Below are positions 15,508 to 16,448 of a DNA stretch of 16,448 nt, in pieces. The position numbers and the translations under genes were made by a program. The stretch is taken from positions 1 through 16,448 of the forward strand of contig NZ_JAPDRJ010000008.1 in the NCBI RefSeq assembly GCF_040706535.1, given 5' to 3'. Positions within the stretch are counted from its first letter, which is position 1; each line of letters starts with the position of its first letter. The notes beneath the pieces were generated by a model that did not search any database, had not been told where the DNA came from, and worked only from the letters and a program-made list of their open reading frames with translations. Source of the DNA: Lentisalinibacter orientalis (GTDB lineage: Bacteria; Pseudomonadota; Gammaproteobacteria; Steroidobacterales; Woeseiaceae).

Positions 15508-16448
<941 letters not shown>

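Overview
The window is GC-rich bacterial chromosome carrying one continuous block of translation and transcription genes. Every gene lies on the minus strand, so transcription runs from the right end to the left. In transcription order it holds: the 3' part of a tuf gene (EF-Tu), tRNA-Trp(CCA), secE, nusG, rplK, rplA, rplJ, rplL, rpoB, rpoC, rpsL, rpsG, fusA, and the first 37 codons of a second tuf gene. The proteins read like close relatives of their E. coli counterparts. RpoC keeps the E. coli numbering of its zinc and active-site residues up to residue 898, and RpoB keeps the whole rifampicin pocket. This points to a gammaproteobacterium. The strong GC bias, EF-Tu ending in KIID, and the contiguous tuf-tRNA-Trp-secE...rpoC-rpsL...fusA-tuf order suggest a purple-sulfur/haloalkaliphile-type lineage (for example Ectothiorhodospiraceae) or a relative. 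That placement is inference; the genus cannot be read from the window.

Layout. (1) Right part, 16448-14407: tuf, then tRNA-Trp with its CCA end encoded, then secE 24 nt after the tRNA, then nusG with a TTG start. (2) 14320-11992: the ribosomal stalk and L1 genes rplK-rplA and rplJ-rplL. A 240-nt structured leader sits before rplJ, where the L10(L12)4 autoregulatory site is expected. (3) 11991-3488: a 157-nt spacer with two strong tandem hairpins (attenuator-like), then rpoB and rpoC, which are one nucleotide apart. (4) 3487-3212: a 276-nt spacer holding a 15-bp-stem terminator hairpin, a near-consensus sigma70 promoter directly abutting it, and a second possible promoter overlapping another hairpin. 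(5) 3211-1: the str-type operon rpsL-rpsG-fusA-tuf.

Together the genes make the RNA polymerase core, the ribosomal decoding and GTPase-stalk proteins, the two main elongation GTPases, a core translocon subunit and the transcription elongation factor NusG. The regulatory structures seen between genes (hairpins, leader, attenuator-like stem, promoter with a GC-rich discriminator) fit known control by ribosomal-protein feedback, attenuation and growth rate.

I found no mobile element, CRISPR array, foreign gene island or unknown gene. No spacer exceeds 300 nt, and all larger plus-strand reading frames are antisense shadows of the real genes. This is an ordinary, highly conserved core region. The points worth a second look are regulatory details, mainly in the rpoC-rpsL, rplL-rpoB, rplA-rplJ and nusG-rplK spacers.
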